A stretch of 12,347 bases of DNA from Candidatus Poseidoniaceae archaeon (GTDB lineage Archaea > Thermoplasmatota > Poseidoniia > Poseidoniales > Poseidoniaceae), in the NCBI GenBank assembly GCA_013330765.1, contig DUHU01000077.1, positions 1 to 12,347 on the forward strand, read 5' to 3'. Below the pieces are notes generated by a model, which was given only the letters and a program-made list of their open reading frames with translations, did no database searches and had not been told where the DNA came from. Made by a program: the position numbers and the translations under genes. Below, in pieces: positions 6,533 to 12,347 of this stretch (the stretch's first letter is position 1; the number at the start of each line of letters is the position of its first letter).

Positions 6533-7312
6533 ATGGAGACTCCGTTCAAACCCTATGCGCTGGTCCTCAACAAAGGCGCCGACCCTCGGACCGGCGGCAT
6601 CGCCATCTGCGGTTTCTCCAGTTCAGGAATGGTCGGCGTCATCGCTGCCTCCCACATCATCAGCACCCTTGGGCTTGAGCAGCAAGGCACGGTGCTCAAC
6701 GCAGAATTTCCCGCGGTCGCCCTGATCCAAGACGAGGTTCCCAAACACCCAGTTCGTGTGTACCAAGGCGAAGGTATTGGGGTGTTCACGGCGGAAATCC
6801 AGTTCGAGGACGACAAGGACATCGCGTTGGCGACGACGGTTTTGGAGTGGTTTTCCAAAGGCGGATTCGACCAACTCATCATCGTCGACGGACTCCTCCG
6901 CCCCGACAAGGACTTCGAAGGCGGCGATTTGTACGGTGTCGGCAGCACAGATGCCATGCGAGAGGCACTCCGCAGCGCCGGCATCGAACCCATCCGCCAA
7001 GGCGTGGTCTCGGGCATCACCGGCTTCCTTCTTGGCGAGGGGGACCGGTTGGGCATGGACATCGTGGCCTTGCTTGCCGAGGCCCACCCGATGTATCCCG
7101 ACGCCCGTGCCGCCGCGATCGCCGTGGAGGCGATTTCTGACTTGACGGGGCTTGACTTGCCGCTGAGCGACCTCCTCGAGAACGCTCGTACCATCGAAGA
7201 CAGCGTGCGTGAAATGATCGAACGGGCCAAATCGGTCTTGCCCGATCCTGTCGGGCCAGGTCACCAACTTGGGGACGGAAGCGGGCCCGGAATGGACCCG
7301 TCTGTGATGTGA
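6533..7312 (+). CDS. PAC2-family proteasome assembly chaperone
   Basis: A 259-residue cytosolic protein of the PAC2 family (archaeal PbaA/PbaB and eukaryotic Pac2 relatives), which assists or binds proteasome components. The N-terminal signature GGIAICGFSSSGMVGVIAASHII matches the family's G-F-x-x-x-G-x-V-G-x-x-A-x-x-x-I pattern. It is followed by EFPAVALIQDEVPKHPVRVYQG, the usual F-P-x-x-x-x-x-x-G/E-x-x-x-x-P-x-R-x-Y stretch. Central strands and a glycine turn (LLGEGDRLG) lead to the C-terminal helix pair (PMYPDARAAAIAVEAISDLTG), also typical. The last 20 residues are a Gly/Pro-rich, flexible tail. GAGGTGA at 6522-6528 supports the ATG at 6533. The gene begins 52 nt after the surface-protein stop with no obvious terminator or TATA box between, so read-through co-transcription is likely. 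The stop lies 1 nt from that of convergent trm1. Confidence 0.88.
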   Translation: METPFKPYALVLNKGADPRTGGIAICGFSSSGMVGVIAASHIISTLGLEQQGTVLNAEFPAVALIQDEVPKHPVRVYQGEGIGVFTAEIQFEDDKDIALATTVLEWFSKGGFDQLIIVDGLLRPDKDFEGGDLYGVGSTDAMREALRSAGIEPIRQGVVSGITGFLLGEGDRLGMDIVALLAEAHPMYPDARAAAIAVEAISDLTGLDLPLSDLLENARTIEDSVREMIERAKSVLPDPVGPGHQLGDGSGPGMDPSVM

Positions 7313-7318
7313 ATCACA
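7303..7318. terminator. Symmetric hairpin spanning two convergent stop codons
   Basis: TGTGAT-GTGA-ATCACA is a perfect 6-bp inverted repeat with a 4-nt loop. The loop and the adjacent base include the PAC2 stop (7310-7312), and the right arm contains the trm1 stop (7314-7316). Read as plus-strand RNA, the loop GUGA is a GNRA tetraloop. No T-tract follows on either strand, so classical termination is unproven. It could instead protect the 3' ends of both transcripts. Confidence 0.4.
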
Positions 7319-8672
7319 AGGAACGTGCGATGTTGACCACGCGCTCAAACGCTGCGTCGGTGATCAGGAACGGATTCAGGTCCGGCACCCGAGCAGCCCC
7401 ATGCCCTGCTGCATGCAGCGCATCGAGCAGGTGCTGGAGGCGAGGCGTCTTCCCCGTCCCCGTCCATCGCGGCAAATCGTCGAGGTTCAGGAGCGTCGTG
7501 TTCCGACCGTCCATGGCCATGAGCTTCGACGCCTCTGCGATGTGACGCACCCCTCGCACGGTCTCGCGTGCCGCATGTTCGATGTCCGCTTCATCCCACG
7601 CCAAACCGAGGTCACGCCACGCTTGCAGCACCGACGGCTCAGGGGCGGTCAATTCCAACGCTCTTGCTTCGGTCAATCGCCCGGCGATTTCTGCATGCCA
7701 GAGCGGACCAGTCCACATCGGGCCACTCCCTCGTTTGGTTTGCTCTGGAGTGGGGTGGCGGACAAAGCGGTACGGGACGTCGTCTTCCCTGATGCGCCAG
7801 CCGATGTGTTCGTGCACGGCACTCGCTCCGTTCTTGGACGTTCGAACCATCACCGAGACCCTGACGTGATGTCCGTCGAAAAGCGCCAGCAAGGGCGTGA
7901 TTTCACGGTCCTGTCGGGCCGCGGCTTGGGCGACGTTTGCAAGAAGAACCCGCACGGCATCGTCGTGCGCATAGTGGTCAACCAAGCCTTGGAAGCCGTA
8001 CCGTCGTCGGCCGCTGGCGGCGCTCGAGCCGGTCAGGGCTGCGGTGTCCGTGGCCGTGATCTCCAACACACCACGCCGGGCCATTCCTTGCAAGGCAGCA
8101 TCGAGGAAGGGCATGGGCGAGCCGAAGGGATCGAGGTCAACCCACTGCCATCCGCCTCGGAGCAAGGCCACACGGGCGTCTTCTTGGGTGAAATGCACCC
8201 CTTCGATTTCACGCGGCTCGACCACCCTCTGACGGTGTTCAGGGCGGGGCGCGACAGGCCGACCACTGGGGTGCGCTTCGAAAGACGCCATGGCCCAATC
8301 GAGGGCGTGTTCGTCGAGGTCGTTTCCCGTCACCACCACGCGATTGACGTGGGCTTCCGGGAGCTCTTGTCGCCATCGACGCACCCGCACGCCGGTGGAA
8401 CACAAGGCATCCAGAACACGAACAGGCGCGCCTTCCGGCACCAACCAATGGTGTTCCAACGCGTCGGCCAGAAGCATCACCGAACGGGTGCGCGCGGGCG
8501 CCATGGCGGGGTTGAGGAAGCCAGGGCCGATGCGTTTTGCAGGTCCACGAGGGCGTGCTTCAGGCCGCGGTTGGTCCGAAGGAAGGTGGACCACGGTCCC
8601 TCCTTCCAACCAGAGGTGGCCGGGCCACCCCTCCGCCTCCTGCATGAAGGAACGGGGGCGCCCATCCTTCAT
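7314..8672 (-). CDS. trm1: tRNA (guanine26-N2)-dimethyltransferase Trm1
   Basis: A 452-residue SAM-dependent enzyme that makes N2,N2-dimethylguanosine at position 26 of tRNAs. Trm1 hallmarks appear in order: FLNPAMAPARTRSV (residues 52-65), SAM motif I LDALCSTGVR (about 87-96), the acidic motif NDLD (117-120), the catalytic-type DPFGSP (181-186), EITATDTAALTG (204-215), GPMWTGPLW (317-325) and a C-terminal TPRLQHLLDALHAAGH helix. Length is slightly above the archaeal norm of about 380 residues. The usual CxxC...CxxC zinc knuckle before GPMW is absent; the only Cys is in motif I. An upstream in-frame TTG at 8678 would add two residues; the ATG at 8672 is preferred. Neither start has a good Shine-Dalgarno, but the start lies only 18 nt from the stop of the upstream gene, so it is probably translated by coupling in that operon. 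Confidence 0.93.
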   Translation of the reverse strand: MKDGRPRSFMQEAEGWPGHLWLEGGTVVHLPSDQPRPEARPRGPAKRIGPGFLNPAMAPARTRSVMLLADALEHHWLVPEGAPVRVLDALCSTGVRVRRWRQELPEAHVNRVVVTGNDLDEHALDWAMASFEAHPSGRPVAPRPEHRQRVVEPREIEGVHFTQEDARVALLRGGWQWVDLDPFGSPMPFLDAALQGMARRGVLEITATDTAALTGSSAASGRRRYGFQGLVDHYAHDDAVRVLLANVAQAAARQDREITPLLALFDGHHVRVSVMVRTSKNGASAVHEHIGWRIREDDVPYRFVRHPTPEQTKRGSGPMWTGPLWHAEIAGRLTEARALELTAPEPSVLQAWRDLGLAWDEADIEHAARETVRGVRHIAEASKLMAMDGRNTTLLNLDDLPRWTGTGKTPRLQHLLDALHAAGHGAARVPDLNPFLITDAAFERVVNIARSL

Positions 8673-8690
8673 GGTCAATGCGGACGCGTT

Positions 8691-9233
8691 TCAGGGGTGC
8701 CACTCGGTTTGGTTGAGGTGCGGCTTGTACTCCGCCGGGTTTGACGACTCTCCCATGCGATCCAGCAACCAGAACACCCAGTGGTTCGTGCCCAGCCCGT
8801 TTTCTTCGGTGACCGCGCTGCCCTCGTGGTGGATGTAGGCGTTCTCGACCAGCAGCATGACGTGCCGCAAACCTGCGCCGATCAACGGCAAATATCCGCG
8901 GTAAAACGACGCCACGATGTCGAACGAAAGGTTCCGGTTGAACGTCATGACGGCGTGGTTGGCCATCAGGACGATGACGGCGTTGATGGCGTCTTTGTCT
9001 TCCCTGGACATATCCCCGAATTCCTGGAGGGTCAAGCTTGGTTGAATGCGTCCTAGGTTGGCGAATCCACGCTGGACCAGCGGGTTCTCCAGTGAGGTTG
9101 CAATGGTCTGTGAGATCTCAAACCGTCGGTTTCGATTGACCTCGAGGACCTGGCGAAGACCAAACAGCAAGGTGAACATGATGGCCAAGCCGCTGAGGGC
9201 CTCGCCGATGTTCGCGGCCGATTCAAGGTCCAT
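8691..9233 (-). CDS. Membrane-anchored protein of unknown function
   Basis: A 180-residue protein I cannot name. One hydrophobic helix near the N-terminus (about residues 8-26) is followed at once by a basic patch (VNRNRRFEIS), which places the remaining 150 residues in the cytoplasm. That part is predicted mostly helical, with no metal- or nucleotide-binding motif visible. The layout (short N-terminal TM, Arg/Asn-rich turn, helical domain with conserved-looking Trp and Tyr) resembles small uncharacterised bacterial membrane proteins of the DUF4760 type, but this is a general resemblance only. The start at 9233 is the first ATG; its Shine-Dalgarno is poor. It is the first gene of a likely two-gene unit with trm1 (18-nt gap), and it diverges from the MFS transporter across 113 nt. 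No function in tRNA modification can be inferred from the pairing alone. Confidence 0.75.
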   Translation of the reverse strand: MDLESAANIGEALSGLAIMFTLLFGLRQVLEVNRNRRFEISQTIATSLENPLVQRGFANLGRIQPSLTLQEFGDMSREDKDAINAVIVLMANHAVMTFNRNLSFDIVASFYRGYLPLIGAGLRHVMLLVENAYIHHEGSAVTEENGLGTNHWVFWLLDRMGESSNPAEYKPHLNQTEWHP

Positions 9234-9304
9234 GCCAATCCGGTGAGCGCCTTTCGGAATGAGTTTTCCCCAAGAAGAAGAAAATGACCCGATGGGAGGT
9301 TTTC

Positions 9305-9322
9305 TTTGAAGGAAACTTCAGA
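9305..9322 (+). promoter_or_regulatory. 5' UTR hairpin with GAAA tetraloop before the MFS gene
   Basis: TTTGAAG-GAAA-CTTCAGA can form a 7-bp stem (one G-U pair) capped by a GNRA tetraloop. It ends 8 nt before the GGAGG ribosome-binding site at 9331-9335. It would be transcribed only if the mRNA starts upstream of about 9300. I see no convincing TATA box to fix that point. Confidence 0.3.
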
Positions 9323-9330
9323 AAGCAACG

Positions 9331-9336
9331 GGAGGT
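9331..9336 (+). promoter_or_regulatory. Shine-Dalgarno deciding the MFS transporter start
   Basis: GGAGGT lies 10 nt before the ATG at 9347 and selects it over the in-frame ATG at 9284. The 9284 start would add 21 polar residues not expected before the first membrane helix. A TTG at 9341 is possible but less likely. Confidence 0.6.
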
Positions 9337-9346
9337 TTGCTTGAGC

Positions 9347-10705
9347 ATGACCAACCTGCAGGAGAGCAAGCGCGCCCGTATTGGGACCCTATGTGCGCTG
9401 TATTTTGCACAAGGCGTGCCGTGGGCGTTCATCACGGTCGCGTTTGTGGCCGTGCTCGTCAGCAACGATGCGATTTCTGACGAACAAGTCGCCGCGCTGA
9501 CCTTCGCCGGCACCCTTCCGTGGATGTTCGGAAAATTGGTGCTCGGTCCGCTCATCGATCGCGTTCGTTTCCCAGCCTATGGGTTGCGTCGGCCGTGGAT
9601 CATCATCGCACAACTCGGGATGATCATCACCATGGGCGTGTTCCTGACCATCGACGACCCCTTGGTTGACGGCAATCTGGAGGCCGGCCTTCCGACCATC
9701 ATGCTCTTTTTCCTGATTCACAACATCTTCGCGACCTTGCAGGACGTGAGCTCTGACGCCCTCGCCGTGGACCTCATTCCAGAAGAGGATCTGGCCCGCG
9801 CGAACGGCTTCATGTTCGCATCGAAGGGCTTCGGCTTCATGTTCTCCGCCATCGTGCTTGGCGGCATCCTCTCCGAGTCCGGCTTCCAAGCCGCGTTGAC
9901 GGTGCAGTTGCCGGTGCTGGCGGCCATCATGCTGGTGCCCATCTTCCTTCGCGAGCGACCCGGAGACCGCCGCTTCCCTTGGGATGCTGCGACGGCCGAG
10001 GCATCATCCTCGGCCGAGTCGGACACCATGAGCCTCGGTGACATCGTGTCAGGTCTCCGTGCTGCCCTGAGCGGCGGTGCGCCCGCGTGGGCACTGCTCT
10101 TCGCGCTGATGATGTGGATCGGCGGTGGCATGGGCGCCGGCATGGGCCTCATCGACATTCAATTCCCCTTCTTGTTCATCGAAGAACTCGGATGGAGCGA
10201 CACCGAATACCTGGCCCTGAAGGGCGGGCTGATCACCTTGGCCACCTTGTTTGGTGTGCTGACCGGCGGTGAACTTGGACGCCGCTTCGGCATTCAAAAC
10301 GTGCTGTGGTGGGGCATCATCGTCGGCGCATCGATGACGACGTTGTGGACGCTGGGACGTTCCCAGTGGAGCGACGCAGGGGTCATGACCCTCGTGTGGA
10401 TCGCCTGGACCTTCGTCTGGGGCATCGTCGGGAACAACGTCATTGCCTTGCTCATGAGCCAAACGGAAAGCGATCTTGGCGGCACCCAATTCTCGATTTA
10501 CATGACCCTGATCAACATGGGCGCACTGACCGGGACCCTCCTTTCACCCACGGTCCTCGAGGCCCTTGGTGGCAATTATCCCAACCTCTTCCTCATCGGT
10601 GCCGTGCTGCAGTTCTGCCTCCTGTTCCCGCTGAGCAAGATCCGTGCAGCCAGCACCTCGGCTCCTGAATCAATCGTGCCCACGGGCGCGGCTGAAGCCG
10701 AGTGA
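9347..10705 (+). CDS. MFS transporter, AmpG/SLC33-like
   Basis: A 452-residue polytopic protein with about 12 hydrophobic segments split in two halves by a polar cytosolic loop (about residues 200-245, rich in Arg, Asp, Ser and Ala). It belongs to the Major Facilitator Superfamily and resembles the AmpG / acetyl-CoA transporter (SLC33) branch. Helix 1 carries LYFAQGVPWAFITVA, as in AmpG. The loop after helix 2 has a motif-A form (GPLIDRVRF...GLRRP). Helix 4 runs into LQDVSSDALAVDLIP (D133 and D137), the branch's conserved Q-D-x-x-x-D-x-x-x-x-x-x-P stretch. AmpG imports muropeptides in bacteria, but archaea of this kind have no murein, so the substrate is unknown and may be a sugar, peptide or CoA-type metabolite. 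It is a single-gene unit by strand, divergent from the small membrane protein/trm1 unit and convergent with purM, with 3 nt between stops. Confidence 0.88.
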   Translation: MTNLQESKRARIGTLCALYFAQGVPWAFITVAFVAVLVSNDAISDEQVAALTFAGTLPWMFGKLVLGPLIDRVRFPAYGLRRPWIIIAQLGMIITMGVFLTIDDPLVDGNLEAGLPTIMLFFLIHNIFATLQDVSSDALAVDLIPEEDLARANGFMFASKGFGFMFSAIVLGGILSESGFQAALTVQLPVLAAIMLVPIFLRERPGDRRFPWDAATAEASSSAESDTMSLGDIVSGLRAALSGGAPAWALLFALMMWIGGGMGAGMGLIDIQFPFLFIEELGWSDTEYLALKGGLITLATLFGVLTGGELGRRFGIQNVLWWGIIVGASMTTLWTLGRSQWSDAGVMTLVWIAWTFVWGIVGNNVIALLMSQTESDLGGTQFSIYMTLINMGALTGTLLSPTVLEALGGNYPNLFLIGAVLQFCLLFPLSKIRAASTSAPESIVPTGAAEAE

Positions 10706-10708
10706 CGT

Positions 10709-11833
10709 TCAGTAGTGGCTGAAGGTCGACCCGGTCGGCACGTGGACCACACTTGGGGCTTCGTCTTCGACGACGGTGCCGACCACGGCGCTGCCGGGCA
10801 TGCGCTCCGCCAACCATGCAGCGAGACCTTTGGCGTGGGCCGCATCGACAGCGAGCACCATGCCCATGCCCATGTTGAACGTCCGGTACATCTCACGGGT
10901 CTCGACGCCCCCGGCCTCTTGCAACCACGTAAATTCGGGCAGCACGGGCAAGGGTGAATCGATGCGCCAACCAACGTCGGCGTTCAGGCGGAGCAAGTTG
11001 GACAGCCCGCCGCCGGTGACGTGGCAGAGGCCACGAACGCTCGAGCGACCACCGAGGTGGCCTGCATCGAGGTGGTTGAGCAGGTCGATGACGGGATCCA
11101 CGTAGATTTGCGTCGGGTTCAGCAGCACTTCGCCGAGGGTGGGCGTTTCACCGTTTTGGGTTGCAAAGCGCTCGATGCGGCGTCCCTCGGTGACGGCATC
11201 GAAGGGCGCCGGGGCGCTCAGGTCAGCACCGACGTGTTCCATGATGCGACGTACCAAACTGTAACCGTTGGAATGGATGCCTGAGGCGGGCAGACCGATC
11301 AGCACGTCACCGGCTTGGACGTGTTCGCCCGTGATGGCGTCGTTGCGTCCCATGTAGCCAAGGGCGGTCCCTGAGAGGTCGACTTCCGTGACGATGCCGG
11401 GAAGGCTGGCGGTCTCGCCTCCGGCGAGCGTGACGCGAGCACGCCGACAAGCTTCGGCCAGGCTGGCACCGATGGCGGCATGGACCTCAGGGTCGGGTTT
11501 TGGCACGGCGATGTAATCGACGAAGGCCATTGGCTCTGCACCCACGCACAACAAGTCGTTGACGTTCATCGCCATGCAATCGATGCCAACGCCCGCCCAC
11601 GCGTTCAGCGCCGAAGCGATCTGGAGTTTGCTGCCCACGCCGTCCGTGGCCATCGCCAGCAGGTGGTCGCCAAATTCCAACAAGCCGCCAAAGCCACCGG
11701 GCAGATCCACGGGTGCGCCAGGCGTGCCAGGCGTGCGCACGCTTCGACCGAGGGCGCCGATGAGGGACGCCACGGCGCTGCCCTCGAGGTCGATGTCGAC
11801 CCCGGCACTGGCGTAGTCCATCGTGTCGCTCAT
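10709..11833 (-). CDS. purM: Phosphoribosylformylglycinamidine cyclo-ligase (AIR synthetase)
   Basis: A 374-residue cytosolic enzyme of de novo purine synthesis. It converts FGAM to AIR with ATP, and works as a dimer. Family motifs in order: an N-terminal SAGVDID with the nearby GGFGGLLEF; ATDGVGSKLQIA (nucleotide-binding Asp); AMNVNDLLCVGAEPMAFVDYIAV; LAGGETASLPG; GLPASGIHSNGYSLVR; LLNPTQIYV; HVTGGGLSNLLRL; and MYRTFNMGMGMVLAV. It is about 25 residues longer than typical PurM (near 345). The surplus is mainly a loop between SLVRRIMEHVG and LGEVLLNPTQ. An in-frame TGA lies 13 codons upstream of the ATG at 11833, so the start cannot move far. No Shine-Dalgarno directly precedes that ATG; instead a strong one serves a seven-codon leader ORF that ends 2 nt before it. 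The gene diverges from mcm, and no other pur gene is in the window. Confidence 0.95.
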   Translation of the reverse strand: MSDTMDYASAGVDIDLEGSAVASLIGALGRSVRTPGTPGAPVDLPGGFGGLLEFGDHLLAMATDGVGSKLQIASALNAWAGVGIDCMAMNVNDLLCVGAEPMAFVDYIAVPKPDPEVHAAIGASLAEACRRARVTLAGGETASLPGIVTEVDLSGTALGYMGRNDAITGEHVQAGDVLIGLPASGIHSNGYSLVRRIMEHVGADLSAPAPFDAVTEGRRIERFATQNGETPTLGEVLLNPTQIYVDPVIDLLNHLDAGHLGGRSSVRGLCHVTGGGLSNLLRLNADVGWRIDSPLPVLPEFTWLQEAGGVETREMYRTFNMGMGMVLAVDAAHAKGLAAWLAERMPGSAVVGTVVEDEAPSVVHVPTGSTFSHY

Positions 11834-11835
11834 GG

Positions 11836-11859
11836 CTACAGGTTTTGCACGCGTCCCAT
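11836..11859 (-). CDS. Possible seven-codon leader ORF before purM
   Basis: ATG-GGA-CGC-GTG-CAA-AAC-CTG-TAG encodes MGRVQNL and stops 2 nt before the purM ATG. A GAGGGAG site lies about 8 nt upstream (GAGG core), while purM itself has none. Ribosomes ending here could reinitiate on purM. It contains no run of regulatory codons, so attenuation is not suggested. It may be chance. Confidence 0.3.
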   Translation of the reverse strand: MGRVQNL

Positions 11860-12019
11860 GAATGCTCCCTCAAGTCAGGTGGTGCGAGATGAGGGGCATG
11901 TGGTCGGACCTGAGCCCTTCGGAAGACGGGGACAGGAACCCCAACACAACGGTCGAACGACGCCATGCGGGTGCACGTATTCTCCAGTGGAAGCGAAGGG
12001 GTGGTTCAACGTCGGGGAA
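11860..12019. other. Main part of the purM/mcm divergent intergenic region
   Basis: This is the longest gene-free stretch, though under 300 nt. It holds no tRNA, no A/B-box pair and no convincing small gene. There is one short inverted repeat, GGGG-ACAGGAA-CCCC at 11929-11943, and the AT-richer patch CGTATTCT at 11977-11984. The patch reads AGAATACG on the minus strand and could be part of the purM promoter, but it lies about 145 nt from the purM start. I can assign nothing else. Confidence 0.4.
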
Positions 12020-12030
12020 GTGCTTATGTC
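12020..12030 (+). promoter_or_regulatory. Possible TATA-like element for mcm
   Basis: GTGCTTATGTC contains CTTATGT, the best AT-rich match in the plus-strand mcm upstream region. A start about 25 nt downstream, near 12050, would give a short leader that carries the GGAGG at 12056-12060. The same bases include an in-frame ATG at 12026, a possible earlier start with a poorer ribosome-binding site. Confidence 0.3.
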
Positions 12031-12055
12031 CCGAAGTCGTGGATTTGCCAAGTCC

Positions 12056-12062
12056 GGAGGTG
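12056..12062 (+). promoter_or_regulatory. Shine-Dalgarno deciding the mcm start
   Basis: GGAGGTG places its GGAGG core 7 nt before the ATG at 12068. This strong site favours 12068 over the in-frame ATG at 12026, which has only GGGGAAG upstream. Confidence 0.65.
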
Positions 12063-12067
12063 TGGCC

Positions 12068-12347
12068 ATGATTCCGATGCACGAAGCCGACCTCCAAACC
12101 CGCTGGGAGTCCCTGCTCCGTGACTTGTTCAACGAAGCCCTGCACAATTTGGCCGTCGAATGGCCGGACACCCAAAGCGTCGAAGTGTCCTACCGTGACC
12201 TCGAGCGCTGGGACCTTGATTTCGCACAAAGCATGCTGGTTCAACCCGAACTTCATCTCGAAGCATCCAAGCAAGCGGTAAAGCAGGTGCTTGTGGACGA
12301 AGGGCACGGCGCGATGAACCCCTTCATTCGCATCGTTCACCTCCCTT
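12068..12347 (+). CDS. mcm: Replicative DNA helicase MCM, N-terminal part (runs off the window)
   Basis: Only the first 93 codons are present and the frame is open to the last base. The visible part matches the MCM N-terminal subdomain A. A leading helix (LQTRWESLLRDLFNEAL) is followed by strand VEVSYRDLERWDLDFAQSMLVQPE, in which YRDLERWD (42-49) corresponds to the very conserved V-D-F-x-D-L-x-x-F/W-D of archaeal MCMs. A long helix (ASKQAVKQVLVDEG) and the strand FIRIVHLP, at the usual V-R-x-x-x-L-P, follow. MCM forms the hexameric 3'-5' helicase that unwinds DNA at archaeal replication forks. The zinc-binding domain, OB fold and AAA+ motor would lie beyond the window. It has its own strong Shine-Dalgarno and is divergent from purM across 234 nt. 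No origin-like AT-rich element or repeated box is seen in that gap. Confidence 0.88.
   Translation, partial: MIPMHEADLQTRWESLLRDLFNEALHNLAVEWPDTQSVEVSYRDLERWDLDFAQSMLVQPELHLEASKQAVKQVLVDEGHGAMNPFIRIVHLP

Noticed and set aside
7303..7318. TGTGA-N6-TCACA, a perfect match to the bacterial CRP-site consensus.
   Set aside because: It lies between two convergent stop codons, not at a promoter, and an archaeal host would not be expected to have CRP. It is better read as a 3'-end hairpin.
7401..8744. A long plus-strand open frame of 447 codons opposite trm1.
   Set aside because: It is fully antisense to a gene with clear Trm1 motifs, has low-complexity Arg/His/Gly composition and no recognisable domain. 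It is a high-GC shadow frame.
11929..11943. GGGG-ACAGGAA-CCCC inverted repeat between purM and mcm, considered as an origin or regulator box.
   Set aside because: It is a single four-base-pair copy in GC-rich DNA, with no second copy or AT-rich unwinding element. An ORB-type origin motif is not seen.
12026..12067. An earlier in-frame ATG for mcm at 12026, adding 14 residues.
   Set aside because: The GGAGG at 12056-12060 fits the ATG at 12068 much better, and the added residues do not resemble the MCM N-terminus. It remains possible.
11965..12120. A short plus-strand open frame starting at 11965 that overlaps the mcm start.
   Set aside because: It is in a different frame from mcm, has no ribosome-binding site, and its second half is simply mcm out of frame.

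Overview
The window is a compact, GC-rich (near 58-60% by eye) stretch of archaeal chromosome. The best lineage guess is a marine planktonic euryarchaeon of the Marine Group II / Ca. Poseidoniales type. The pointers are an archaeal-style MCM helicase N-terminus, a PAC2-family proteasome-assembly chaperone, a Trm1 tRNA dimethyltransferase, archaeal TATA-like boxes, and a very large N-glycosylation-rich surface protein with one C-terminal membrane anchor and an acidic cytosolic tail. The lineage is an inference; no rRNA or other definitive marker is present.

Layout, left to right. (1) 1-1099, plus strand: a promoter, a hotdog-fold acyl-CoA thioesterase and a four-helix membrane protein joined by an ATGA overlap. 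(2) 1100-2044, minus strand: a winged-helix protein followed by a pentapeptide-repeat protein, 9 nt apart, probably one operon. (3) 2176-7312, plus strand: a 1434-residue FG-GAP / fibronectin-III surface protein and, 52 nt later, the PAC2 chaperone. (4) 7314-9233, minus strand: a small membrane-anchored protein of unknown function, then trm1. (5) 9347-10705, plus strand: an AmpG/SLC33-like MFS transporter, divergent from block 4. (6) 10709-11833, minus strand: purM. (7) 12068 to the end, plus strand: the first 93 codons of mcm, divergent from purM.

Most of this is core metabolism and information processing: purine synthesis, tRNA modification, replication and proteasome assembly. I see no mobile element, CRISPR array, integrase, defence island, tRNA or rRNA. 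All three convergent gene pairs end within 0, 1 and 3 nt of each other. At the first two junctions a near-palindrome or hairpin is centred on the paired stop codons, and one T-tract terminator is embedded in the opposing gene.

I did not find a clearly new multi-gene system. The points most worth a second look are the duplicated Trp/Tyr box in the cytosolic tail of the surface protein, a Trm1 that has lost the usual zinc-binding cysteines, the winged-helix/pentapeptide pair, and a seven-codon leader ORF ending 2 nt before purM. There is no gene-free stretch over 300 bases; the longest gap is the 234-nt purM/mcm divergent region.
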